Made by a program: the position numbers and the translations under genes. Source: an uncultured Lachnospiraceae bacterium (GTDB lineage Bacteria; Bacillota; Clostridia; Lachnospirales; Lachnospiraceae). Taken from it: 32,743 bases of DNA. Positions 14,666-22,226 of the stretch are shown piece after piece. The stretch is taken from contig CANQHZ010000039.1 of NCBI GenBank assembly GCA_947623805.1, forward strand, positions 1 to 32,743. Reading direction: 5' to 3'. Numbering within the stretch: the stretch's first letter is position 1; each line of letters begins with the position of its first letter. Below the pieces are notes generated by a model that saw only the letters and a program-made list of their open reading frames with translations, ran no database searches and was not told where the DNA came from.

Positions 14666-17617
14666 ATGGCAGAGTTAGAATCCGTTATTGAACAAAAACT
14701 TATAGCGCAGCTATGCAGTGGCGAATCCCAATGGACATACAGACCTGATATTAAAACAGAAGAAGACTTATGGAATAATTTCAAATACATTCTTGAACAG
14801 AATAATAAGGCAAAACTCAATGATATTCCACTGTCGGAATCAGAATTTGCCAAGGTAAAGAACGATATTTCGCATGCGTCATTTTACGATGCCGGGAAAT
14901 GGCAGGTTGGCGAGAACGGAAAAGTTTATGTTCATGTACAGCGTGGAAATGATACATTGCATCTTGTCGTTATGAATAATGAACACATTGTGGGTGGTAC
15001 GAGCGTTTATGAAGTGATAAATCAGTATCAGGCTTTTGTGACTGACAACGACGATGGCAAGCGCGACAGAAGATTTGATGTTACACTTCTTATTAACGGA
15101 ATACCGATGATACATATTGAACTAAAAAATAAAGACCATTCTTATATAGACGGATATAGGCAGATAAAGAAATACATATCTGAGGGAAAATTCCATGGGA
15201 TTTTTTCTAATGTCCAAATGTTTGTGGTGAGTAATGTCACTGATACAAAATACTTTGCCGCAGTCAGAGCCGCAGAGCTTGACAAAAAAATGATTACAGG
15301 ATGGCTGGATGAAAAAAATCAACCTGTATGTGATTACCTTGACTTTGCAAAAGCAGTTCTGAAAATACCGCATGCGCATGAAATGGTGACAAGATATACA
15401 GTTCTTGACAATGACAAAAAGAAACTGATTATTTTGCGCCCCTATCAGATTCAGGCAATAGAAGCGATGCGCGCCGCCTCTAAAAAAGGAAAATCAGGCT
15501 ATATCTGGCATACAACAGGTTCGGGCAAAACCATGACTTCGTATAAATCCGCCAGAAACCTTTTGATGGATATTCCGTCTATTGAAAAGACTATTTTTCT
15601 TATAGACAGAAAAGACTTGGACACTCAGACCAAAATGGATTTCCAGTCATACGCGGAGAATGATACAATAGATGTAGATGATACAGAATATGTAAATACC
15701 CTGATTAAAAGGCTGACTGACGGCAACCGTCAGATGATAGTCACGACAAGACAGAAAATGCAGATTATGGTTGACAGGCGTCTGAAAGAAGGCACTAAGG
15801 ATTATGAGAAAATAAAAAATCTAAGAGTTGCGTTTGTCGTTGACGAATGTCACAGAGCGGTATCGCCTGAAACAAAAAGAAAATTGGAAAGATTTTTTAA
15901 TAATTCATTGTGGTATGGTTTTACAGGCACACCAATTTTTGATGAAAACAGTTATGAGCAAAAAGGCGACTTACCTCAAACTACGCAGCAGCTATATGGC
16001 GAGTGCCTGCACAGCTATACTATAAAGGAAGCCATTCATGATGAAGCCGTTCTTGGATTTATGGTGGAAAATCTGGGACCAAAAGACGAAAATGCAGACG
16101 AGGCTGTATTTGATACGGAAACACACATGAGAAAGGTTTTGAATGTGATTTTAAACCAGTCATACTCAAAATTTGGCATGCAGAATGGCAAGGGAAGAAC
16201 ATATGAAGGCATTCTTACGGTAAAATCTATTTCGCGGGCGCAGAAGTATTATGAACTCTTAAAAAGGGTAAAGGAAGGCGGCGATGAATTGAAAATAAGC
16301 GAAGATGTGAAGAAAAAACTTCCTGATTTTCCCAAGTTTGCAATAACATATTCCGTATCGGAGAATGAAGAAGCTTCTCAGTTAAATCAGGATAAGATGT
16401 ACAATGCGATATGTGAGTATGATGAAATGTTTGAAACAAATTTTAAGAATGGCGGAATCGATGCTTACAATAAAAATCTAAATGAAAGACTGGCGCGAAA
16501 AGAGAAGAAATATTTGGAAAGAAGCCAGCAGCTTGACTTGGTTATTGTAGTGGACAGGCTTTTGACAGGGTTTGATGCGCCCTGCCTTTCGACGCTTTTT
16601 ATGGACAGGCAGCCTATGAGTCCGCAGAATATTATTCAAGCTTTTTCGCGTACTAACAGGCTGTTTGGCGATGAGAAGTTATATGGGTACATTGTAACAT
16701 TTCAATCGCCGGGCAATTTCAAAAATGCAATTAACCATGCTTTGAAAATGTATTCTCTCGGTGGAAAGGGCAGTCCGTTGGCAGAGGATTGGGACATTGT
16801 ATTAAAGTCATTTTCCGTTTCTGTAAAGGCTATTCATGCGCTTGCAAAAACGCCCGAGGAAATAGCCGCATTGTCAAGGAAACAGAAAAAGTCGTTTATT
16901 CACATGTTTAGGGCATTGGATCATGATTTTGCGCATTTAAAATCATTTTCAAGCTATAAGGAAGAAATCCTTTCGGAATACGATTTTTCAGAAGAACAGT
17001 ATGAAAATTATGCGGCAATGTATAAAAATGTTATGGAAGAATTGAAAAATCCAAGCGACAGTGAGCCGCAGGAGGAGCCTGTATTAGATGATTATGATTT
17101 AGTTGCTTATAATAAGATACGTATTGACTTTGAGTATATACTTGAATTGCTGCAGGGAGTCGTAGAATCGCTAGAGCAGTTTCGGAATGATTTTAAAGAG
17201 ACTGAATTTGAGCTTGAAATAAAGAAAGTCAAAGAATTTGTTGCTGAGTTTTCAAAAGATAATCAAAAACTTAGTGAACTGTTAAATATAGTCATTAATG
17301 AAATAGAGAAAGACAAAGCCAAATACGCAGGGCAGGATATTTCAGTGATTGTAAATCAGATGAGAAGCGTTGCCATTGACAGGGAAATAGAAAAGTATGC
17401 CAAAAAGTGGTATGTAGATGTGGAAAATGTAAAATATGAGGCATACAATTATAGAAATGGTGTGTTGGCAAATGAAAATAATCTGAAAGAGAGTGCGGAT
17501 TATGCCGCGTACAGCGCTAATACGCAAAATCCTATGAAAAAATTAAAGTTCAGGATAGAAATGATTAACGACTTTAAAAATGAACTGATGGTGAATATAC
17601 AGCCATTGCTTGTATAA
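14666..17617 (+). CDS. hsdR: Type I restriction-modification system, endonuclease/translocase subunit
   Basis: This 983-residue protein carries an N-terminal PD-(D/E)XK nuclease with D138 and E152-L-K154 (IELKNKDH). It is followed by a superfamily 2 DNA translocase with Walker A TTGSGKT (K288), the DECH box at 393-396, motif III TGTPIF and motif VI QAFSRTNR. A helical C-terminal region (about 800-983) would dock on the HsdM/HsdS core. On unmethylated sites it pulls DNA in and cuts at a distance. It starts 3 bases after hsdS behind AAAGGA. All motifs are intact, so the system looks functional. No terminator reading in this direction is obvious behind it; the hairpin at 17661-17698 better fits the opposite strand. 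Confidence 0.97.
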   Translation: MAELESVIEQKLIAQLCSGESQWTYRPDIKTEEDLWNNFKYILEQNNKAKLNDIPLSESEFAKVKNDISHASFYDAGKWQVGENGKVYVHVQRGNDTLHLVVMNNEHIVGGTSVYEVINQYQAFVTDNDDGKRDRRFDVTLLINGIPMIHIELKNKDHSYIDGYRQIKKYISEGKFHGIFSNVQMFVVSNVTDTKYFAAVRAAELDKKMITGWLDEKNQPVCDYLDFAKAVLKIPHAHEMVTRYTVLDNDKKKLIILRPYQIQAIEAMRAASKKGKSGYIWHTTGSGKTMTSYKSARNLLMDIPSIEKTIFLIDRKDLDTQTKMDFQSYAENDTIDVDDTEYVNTLIKRLTDGNRQMIVTTRQKMQIMVDRRLKEGTKDYEKIKNLRVAFVVDECHRAVSPETKRKLERFFNNSLWYGFTGTPIFDENSYEQKGDLPQTTQQLYGECLHSYTIKEAIHDEAVLGFMVENLGPKDENADEAVFDTETHMRKVLNVILNQSYSKFGMQNGKGRTYEGILTVKSISRAQKYYELLKRVKEGGDELKISEDVKKKLPDFPKFAITYSVSENEEASQLNQDKMYNAICEYDEMFETNFKNGGIDAYNKNLNERLARKEKKYLERSQQLDLVIVVDRLLTGFDAPCLSTLFMDRQPMSPQNIIQAFSRTNRLFGDEKLYGYIVTFQSPGNFKNAINHALKMYSLGGKGSPLAEDWDIVLKSFSVSVKAIHALAKTPEEIAALSRKQKKSFIHMFRALDHDFAHLKSFSSYKEEILSEYDFSEEQYENYAAMYKNVMEELKNPSDSEPQEEPVLDDYDLVAYNKIRIDFEYILELLQGVVESLEQFRNDFKETEFELEIKKVKEFVAEFSKDNQKLSELLNIVINEIEKDKAKYAGQDISVIVNQMRSVAIDREIEKYAKKWYVDVENVKYEAYNYRNGVLANENNLKESADYAAYSANTQNPMKKLKFRIEMINDFKNELMVNIQPLLV

Positions 17618-17660
17618 GAACAATATAATTTTTTATGTTAATATATCATCAGGTTTAAAC

Positions 17661-17698
17661 AAAAACATGGGGGCGTTTCCAAACTGGAAACACCCCCA
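17661..17698 (-). terminator. Terminator of the 222-residue protein gene
   Basis: TGGGGGCGTTTCCA (17668-17681) pairs with TGGAAACACCCCCA (17685-17698). On the minus strand the odd position is a G.U pair and the stem is followed by TGTTTTTG, a good T tract. On the plus strand it would be a C-A mismatch with a poor tail. It may still slow transcription arriving from hsdR. Confidence 0.75.
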
Positions 17699-17715
17699 TA
17701 ATTATCATTCTATTA

Positions 17716-18384
17716 TTATTCCTCACCCTTAACAACCACAGTCCCATCTTCAGTAGTAGTAGAGTTGTCAGGTTTTGTCTCCTCTGCCGGCTTGATAAGG
17801 TTGTCAAGCTTTTCGATAACAGAATCATAAGTCCTCTTTGAAATATCAGGCAGCTCGCCGCCCCATGTCTTTTCAGCCTGCTTATAGCCCTTGATAAACG
17901 CGTCACGCATCTTTTCAAGCGCGCTCGTATCATCACCTGCAAGCGCCGTAGCAAATGAAACAATGCGGTCAGAAGTCTGCTTTACGCCCCAGTAGCCATC
18001 TTCGGAAATAGCCTCCTGCGCTTTCTGCTTTGTCTCAGCGTCCACAGTGAAATTGCCGCTTGCAAGAAAACGCCAGATATTGTTTGCTTTGCCAAACATA
18101 TCGGTCTGCGTTGAAAGCATATTATGTACAAGCTCTGTAAGCTGAGCCTGACGCTTTTCCTGGTCAGCCTTTAACTGCGCCACGATAGTCTTCCTGTCGT
18201 CCTCAGAAAGCTTTGATTTGTCATAGACTGCGGCAGTATCATCCTGCTTGGAGGTAGTGACCTCGGCAGAAGCCTCGCTCTCAGACGCCTTAGAAGATGT
18301 AGCGCTCTCAACAGCCTGATTCTGCTCATTTATGGCAGAAGTATTGGTATAAACAGCATCGTTAATAGTTGGAATTGTGCTCAT
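17716..18384 (-). CDS. Conserved-looking protein of unknown function (possibly DUF5610-like)
   Basis: This 222-residue acidic soluble protein has no signal peptide or membrane helix. The first 60 residues are low-complexity, rich in Ser, Ala, Glu and Thr. The centre (about 62-200) is mostly helical and contains ISEDGYWGVKQTSDRIVSF and KTWGGELPDIS, which resemble what I remember of DUF5610; that match is from memory and weak. A short acidic Thr-rich tail ends the chain. It starts at ATG 18384 with AAGGGAAGGG upstream. It has its own promoter and terminator and faces the defence island, so it is probably a stand-alone core gene and not part of the island. Function unknown. Confidence 0.72.
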   Translation of the reverse strand: MSTIPTINDAVYTNTSAINEQNQAVESATSSKASESEASAEVTTSKQDDTAAVYDKSKLSEDDRKTIVAQLKADQEKRQAQLTELVHNMLSTQTDMFGKANNIWRFLASGNFTVDAETKQKAQEAISEDGYWGVKQTSDRIVSFATALAGDDTSALEKMRDAFIKGYKQAEKTWGGELPDISKRTYDSVIEKLDNLIKPAEETKPDNSTTTEDGTVVVKGEE

Positions 18385-18469
18385 ATGGTATCCCTTCCCT
18401 TCTATAAATTACAATAAATATAGTCATCCATGACTGCGCATTAATATGTTTCTTTGAATTTATATCGTC

Positions 18470-18478
18470 ATTATAACA
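18470..18478 (-). promoter_or_regulatory. Extended -10 promoter of the 222-residue protein gene
   Basis: On the minus strand TGTTATAAT (18478-18470) is a TG-n-TATAAT extended -10. The region 17 bases upstream (TTTTAT) is a poor -35. The leader to the start codon is about 80 bases. Confidence 0.5.
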
Positions 18479-18592
18479 CGAAAACTTTACCAATAAAAGA
18501 AAATTTTTGCTGAAAAAATCGCACAAAACGAGTATACTTACATTATATAAAACTCACAAAAATAAGTACGAATTGGAAATTTTCCCAAAATA

Positions 18593-18621
18593 TTGACTAA
18601 ACTCTAAATATTGGATATAAT
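18593..18621 (+). promoter_or_regulatory. Sigma-A promoter of the ispE operon
   Basis: TTGACT (18593-18598), 17 bases, TATAAT (18616-18621). One mismatch in twelve positions with ideal spacing, about 80 bases before ispE. Confidence 0.82.
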
Positions 18622-18704
18622 CAATTAAAATTGTATTAAAAAAAATACATAAGGCAAAGTCGGCTTGGTGCATGAAAGGCATGCATGGAAAGTGAGGAAA
18701 AACG

Positions 18705-19592
18705 ATGGAAATGCTGAAATATAAAGCAAGGGCAAAAATCAATCTGGGGCTTGACGTGAAAAAGCGTTTTGCAAACGGTTATCATGAAGTCAAAATGGTG
18801 ATGCAGACCGTAGACATATATGACGAGCTTGGGTTTAAGCAGAGCAAGACCCCCGACATAATCCTGTCCGTTGCAGGCCACGACGAGTTGGGTAGTATAT
18901 CAAACAACCTCATTTTCAAGGCGGCAAAGCTTATGAAAGAATATTATAGCATTAAGGGCGGCATAGAAATTCATTTGCATAAAAATATTCCTGTCGCCGC
19001 GGGAATGGCAGGAGGAAGTACAGATGCGGCTGCGACAATGCTTGCGATGAATGAGATATTTGGACTTGGACAGAGCAAGGAGAAGCTGATGGAGCTTGCC
19101 GTCCGTCTGGGAGCGGATGTACCATATTGCATAATGGGCGGTACAGCGCTTGCGGAGGGCATTGGCGAGAAACTGACAGCGCTGCCTAAGCCCCCCAAAG
19201 CATCACTTTTGGTAGTAAAGCCGCCGCTTATGGTCTCGACAAAATGGGTTTACGATGCGCTTGACGCGGGCATTATTGAAAGTCACCCTGACATAGACGG
19301 CATGGTAGAAGCGCTAAAAAACAATGACCTGAACGGCATTGCGAGCCGTATGGCAAATGTGCTTGAAAATGTCACGGAGCGCAAATACAGCATAATTTCC
19401 GACATAAAGAATATTATGATTGATAAGGGAGCACTCAATGCGCTTATGAGTGGTAGTGGTCCGAGTGTATTTGGCATATATGAGAGCGAACATGACGCAA
19501 AAGCCGCCGCGGCGTATATGAGGGATACTTTAAAGGATAAAAAGCTGCGGGCGCAGATATTTGTCACGGAATTTTATAATGAAAACGAATAG
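18705..19592 (+). CDS. ispE: 4-diphosphocytidyl-2-C-methyl-D-erythritol kinase
   Basis: This 295-residue GHMP kinase phosphorylates CDP-methylerythritol at the 2-hydroxyl with ATP, the fourth step of the non-mevalonate (MEP) isoprenoid pathway in the cytoplasm. It opens with KARAKINLGLDV, whose Lys and Asn bind substrate. The ATP loop PVAAGMAGGSTDAA spans residues 96-109, and the C-terminal LMSGSGPSVFG motif is present. Length is normal for IspE. It starts at ATG 18705 behind GTGAGGAAA; ATG 18711 is a less likely alternative. A GntR regulator follows after 41 bases, an order I associate with Lachnospiraceae, and they likely share the promoter at 18593. Confidence 0.96.
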   Translation: MEMLKYKARAKINLGLDVKKRFANGYHEVKMVMQTVDIYDELGFKQSKTPDIILSVAGHDELGSISNNLIFKAAKLMKEYYSIKGGIEIHLHKNIPVAAGMAGGSTDAAATMLAMNEIFGLGQSKEKLMELAVRLGADVPYCIMGGTALAEGIGEKLTALPKPPKASLLVVKPPLMVSTKWVYDALDAGIIESHPDIDGMVEALKNNDLNGIASRMANVLENVTERKYSIISDIKNIMIDKGALNALMSGSGPSVFGIYESEHDAKAAAAYMRDTLKDKKLRAQIFVTEFYNENE

Positions 19593-19633
19593 GATTAAAA
19601 AGGAACCGCTCAGGGCGGATGGAGAAAATTTTT

Positions 19634-20323
19634 ATGAACAGTATTATGAATGATGACGAGTATCTGCCGCTTAGGGATGTAGTGTTTAACACATTGAGGC
19701 AGGAGATACTTACAGGTAAAATGAAACCTGGCGAGCGACTTATGGAGATACACCTTGCGAATAAGCTCGGTGTGAGCCGCACGCCGATACGCGAGGCAAT
19801 CCGCAAGCTTGAGCTTGAGGGGCTTGTCATAATGATACCGCGGCGCGGTGCCGAAGTGGCGCAGATAACATGGAAAAGTCTAAAGGATGTGCTTGAGGTA
19901 AGGCGCGCTCTTGACGTGCTGGCAATCGAGCTTGCCTGCGAACGCATGAGCCGTGACGATGCGGAAATGCTCTCCGGTGCCTGCGAGAGCTTTGAGGCGG
20001 CGACGCGGACAAAGGACACCCGCAAGATAGCCGAGGCTGATGTGGGGCTCCACGACATTATAGTAGCATCTACCGGAAATTCGCGCCTTATACAGCTTGT
20101 GAATAATCTTGCGGAGCAGATGTATCGTTATCGCTTTGAGTATTTGAAAGATGAAAGCAAGCACGATATGCTTGTGCAAGAGCATAAAGATATGTACAAA
20201 AGTATCGTAAACAAAAATAAAGAGGCGGCTGCGGCAGTCGTGCGCAAGCACATTGACAATCAGGAGGCGGCAATAATAAGGCAGCTCCAGCTTGAACGCG
20301 AGGAAAGAAAATCAAGACGCTGA
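19634..20323 (+). CDS. GntR-family transcriptional regulator, FCD (FadR) subfamily
   Basis: This is a 229-residue DNA-binding protein. The N-terminal winged helix (about 8-72) reads LRDVVFNTLRQEILTGK, then the recognition part LGVSRTPIREAIRKLE and the wing IPRRGAEVA. An all-helical FCD domain follows, beginning DVLEVRRALDVLAIEL, which in this family binds a carboxylic acid ligand, often with a metal. ATG 19634 is preferred: GGAG lies 9 bases upstream. An upstream in-frame ATG at 19619 has AGGGCGG directly against it with no spacing. It is co-transcribed with ispE. Neither ligand nor targets can be read from the sequence. Confidence 0.92.
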   Translation: MNSIMNDDEYLPLRDVVFNTLRQEILTGKMKPGERLMEIHLANKLGVSRTPIREAIRKLELEGLVIMIPRRGAEVAQITWKSLKDVLEVRRALDVLAIELACERMSRDDAEMLSGACESFEAATRTKDTRKIAEADVGLHDIIVASTGNSRLIQLVNNLAEQMYRYRFEYLKDESKHDMLVQEHKDMYKSIVNKNKEAAAAVVRKHIDNQEAAIIRQLQLEREERKSRR

Positions 20324-20383
20324 ATATTTCAGGAAAAATCTGTCCATACTCTGATTATGCATAATAAAAAGGAGCGAGACAGA

Positions 20384-20608
20384 ATGAAAAGAACATTGAT
20401 GGCTTTAGGAGTTATACTATGGGTAGGTGCGTTAAGCCCTGAAATATTTGTAAAATCAGGCGGCGGCTGTATATTCGATGAAAACGGTGAGGAGCTCACT
20501 CAAAAAGAGGCTGACGCGTTTATGGAGGAATGCTTTTTTGAGGACAGCGGCGTAAAGTCACAAAAAAAAGTGACATATAAGCTTGCGTTGGCAGAGCTGT
20601 TTAAATAA
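20384..20608 (+). CDS. Small protein with N-terminal membrane or signal segment, unknown function
   Basis: This 74-residue protein starts at ATG 20384, 9 bases behind AAGGAG. An upstream in-frame ATG (20357) lacks such a site. Residues 1-22 (MKRTLMALGVILWVGALSPE) form a positively charged start and a hydrophobic stretch typical of a signal peptide or single anchor. The rest is short and acidic with two Cys (C29, C51), which might form a disulfide outside the cell. It lies between the GntR gene and DUF1934 in the same direction. I do not recognise a family. Confidence 0.6.
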   Translation: MKRTLMALGVILWVGALSPEIFVKSGGGCIFDENGEELTQKEADAFMEECFFEDSGVKSQKKVTYKLALAELFK

Positions 20609-20664
20609 CATTGGATAAATGAAGATGAGTATGCGCATACAACTGCGCGGAATGAGAGGAAATA

Positions 20665-21120
20665 ATGGAAAAGGATGTGCTGGTTTCCATAAAGGGACTG
20701 CAGTTTGCGGCGGAGGATATCGGCGCCGCCGCGACAGACGAGGAGCTTGAGGGTATAGAAACGGTCTGTCCGGGGCAGTATTACCTTAAAAATGATGCTC
20801 ATTATATACTCTATGATGAGCTTATAGAGGGCTTTGACGAGCCGATAAAAAATATGATGAAACTGCGCGAAAAGGAGTTTATCCTGACTAAGCGAGGCGC
20901 AATCAATGTGCAGATGGTATTTTCAGAGGGCAAAAAGACGATGACGGACTATGGTACGCCATATGGAAATATATTGATTGCGATTGACACGCAGCGTATT
21001 GAGACATCATGTGCGGAGGACAGCCTTGATATACATATTGAATACGGTCTTGAGGCAAACTACCAGTTTGTGGCGGATTGCGATATAGCTATAAAAATAA
21101 AAAACGTTACCCACGCTTAG
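20665..21120 (+). CDS. DUF1934 beta-barrel protein (YwiB-like)
   Basis: This 151-residue protein fits DUF1934, a calycin-like small beta-barrel family common in Firmicutes. Typical features are the opening VLVSIKGLQ, the central strand FILTKRGAINVQMVF, the MTDYGTPYGNILIAIDT block, and the closing repeated strands (LDIHIEYGLEAN). Function in the family is not established; binding of a small ligand is presumed. GAGAGGAAATA precedes ATG 20665. In other Firmicutes the family often sits near argS or rpoE, but here it does not. The last six codons are part of the terminator stem behind it. Confidence 0.85.
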   Translation: MEKDVLVSIKGLQFAAEDIGAAATDEELEGIETVCPGQYYLKNDAHYILYDELIEGFDEPIKNMMKLREKEFILTKRGAINVQMVFSEGKKTMTDYGTPYGNILIAIDTQRIETSCAEDSLDIHIEYGLEANYQFVADCDIAIKIKNVTHA

Positions 21121-21139
21121 GCGGCGGGTAACGTTTTTA
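21099..21139. terminator. Bidirectional terminator between DUF1934 and the alarmone synthetase
   Basis: AAAACGTTACCC (21101-21112) pairs perfectly with GGGTAACGTTTT (21126-21137). The inner CGC / GCG closes on TTAG. A and T runs flank both sides, so it serves the two convergent genes. Its left arm codes for the C-terminus of DUF1934. Confidence 0.9.
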
Positions 21140-21145
21140 GCTAAA

Positions 21146-21859
21146 TCATTGCATAGGCTCCTGCGGATTGTCGCGGCGTACTTCATCAAGAAGATGTTTC
21201 ATTCTCCGCTCCATCTCAGACAGCTCCGCAGAATATTTCCTGAAATCATCTGTGGTCTCCTCCGGCGTATCGCCTTTATAGCAGATACGGTGCTCCATAC
21301 TTGCCCAAAAGTCCATGGATAACGTCCTGAACTGTATTTCGACGGGATAATACTGCATTCCCTCAATACGGTATACCGGAACTCCGAGTACCATGTGGTA
21401 GCTCTTGTATCCGCTTGACTTCGGGTAATGTATATAGTCGCTTTCCTTTAAAATAAGCAGGTCAGTCTGTGTCTTTACGAGTGATAATATACTGAATATA
21501 TCTTCAATAAAATAACAGATTACACGTATGCCCGCAATGTCCGTCAGGTTATCTTTGGCGGAATATGCTGTGACGGGCAGATTTCTGTATGAGAGTTTCT
21601 TCTCAATACTCTTTCTGCTTTTGATGCGCGCCTGAATATTATGTATCGGATAGTCGCGGTATTTTTTCCTATAGTCCTCGTTTAAGCCGTTCATGCGCAC
21701 TTCAAGCCGCGTCATAGCCTCCCTGTATGGTTCTACGAGATGGTCGTATTCCTCCTGAGGTATATGCTCTGTATTTATCGTCGGGACATACGTGACAGCC
21801 TTTGCAGCCATCATTTCTTTTAGCAGTTCGTTTTGGATTTCATTTATCTTAGCAATCAA
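21146..21859 (-). CDS. Small alarmone synthetase, GTP pyrophosphokinase (RelA/SpoT domain)
   Basis: This 237-residue single-domain (p)ppGpp synthetase transfers pyrophosphate from ATP to GDP or GTP. Motifs: IQARIKSRKSIEKKL (ATP binding), DIAGIRVIC, HYPKSSGYKSYHMVL (G-loop with the Tyr that stacks on the acceptor base) and VEIQFRTLSMDFWASMEH (catalytic Glu). There is no hydrolase, TGS or ACT domain, so it is of the small RelQ/RelP type that acts in stress. The start is TTG at 21859-21857 with a perfect AGGAGG 8 bases upstream. The first internal Met would remove conserved sequence. It is transcribed alone from its own promoter and ends at the shared terminator. Confidence 0.93.
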   Translation of the reverse strand: MIAKINEIQNELLKEMMAAKAVTYVPTINTEHIPQEEYDHLVEPYREAMTRLEVRMNGLNEDYRKKYRDYPIHNIQARIKSRKSIEKKLSYRNLPVTAYSAKDNLTDIAGIRVICYFIEDIFSILSLVKTQTDLLILKESDYIHYPKSSGYKSYHMVLGVPVYRIEGMQYYPVEIQFRTLSMDFWASMEHRICYKGDTPEETTDDFRKYSAELSEMERRMKHLLDEVRRDNPQEPMQ

Positions 21860-21873
21860 ATTAAGTACCTCCT

Positions 21874-22226
21874 GTTCCTGATTAGAGCCTATGGTACAGG
21901 TTTAGCTAACTACTATAATTAAACTATAGCTTATATGGGCAGTAAAATCAATAAGAATGTGTAAATTTAACAAAAAAATTACAATCTTTCGAAATTTTTT
22001 GTAGCTTATTTAAAGTATGAGCAGTAAAAAATGCAGGCGTCCTGCGGTATCAGATATGGCAACATATGATTATAGCGCTGAACATGTTACACTTTACAAA
22101 AAAAATTTATACATTTTATGAAAATAATATATCTAATATGAAGAAATTGTGATAAAATAAGAAAAATATCTGTTTATGTCAAGCGGATAGTTTAGGGGAG
22201 TTCCAGTGTGTAAAAGGAGGTTGAGC
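21874..22226. other. Divergent intergenic region between alarmone synthetase and LacI-type gene
   Basis: It is A+T-rich. It holds the synthetase promoter, a short hairpin GCAGG / CCTGC (22033-22037 / 22041-22045), and an 8-base palindrome AACATGTT (22081-22088). TGATAAAAT near 22150-22158 looks like an extended -10 for the regulator but has no -35. A 34-codon frame from ATG 22017 lacks a ribosome binding site and is not called. Confidence 0.45.
21923..21951 (-). promoter_or_regulatory. Sigma-A promoter of the alarmone synthetase gene
   Basis: On the minus strand TTGATT (21951-21946), 17 bases, TATAGT (21928-21923). Two mismatches in twelve positions, ideal spacing, about 63 bases before the TTG start. 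Confidence 0.7.

Larger units (their letters stand above)
18385..18704. other. Divergent intergenic region upstream of ispE
   Basis: This A+T-rich stretch holds the minus-strand promoter of the 222-residue gene and the plus-strand ispE promoter. A near-palindrome, TTGGAAATTTTCCCAA (about 18573-18588), lies just upstream of the ispE -35 box and could bind a regulator. I see no gene or RNA structure. Confidence 0.5.

Noticed and set aside
5426-17617. Thoeris, Nezha (SIR2-HerA) or AVAST assignment of the SIR2/AAA+ genes
   Set aside because: There is no TIR partner, no HerA-type hexameric helicase and no STAND NTPase. Size and layout fit DSR2 and IetAS better.
22017-22121. 34-codon frame upstream of the LacI-type gene
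   Set aside because: No ribosome binding site and low-complexity A+T-rich end.
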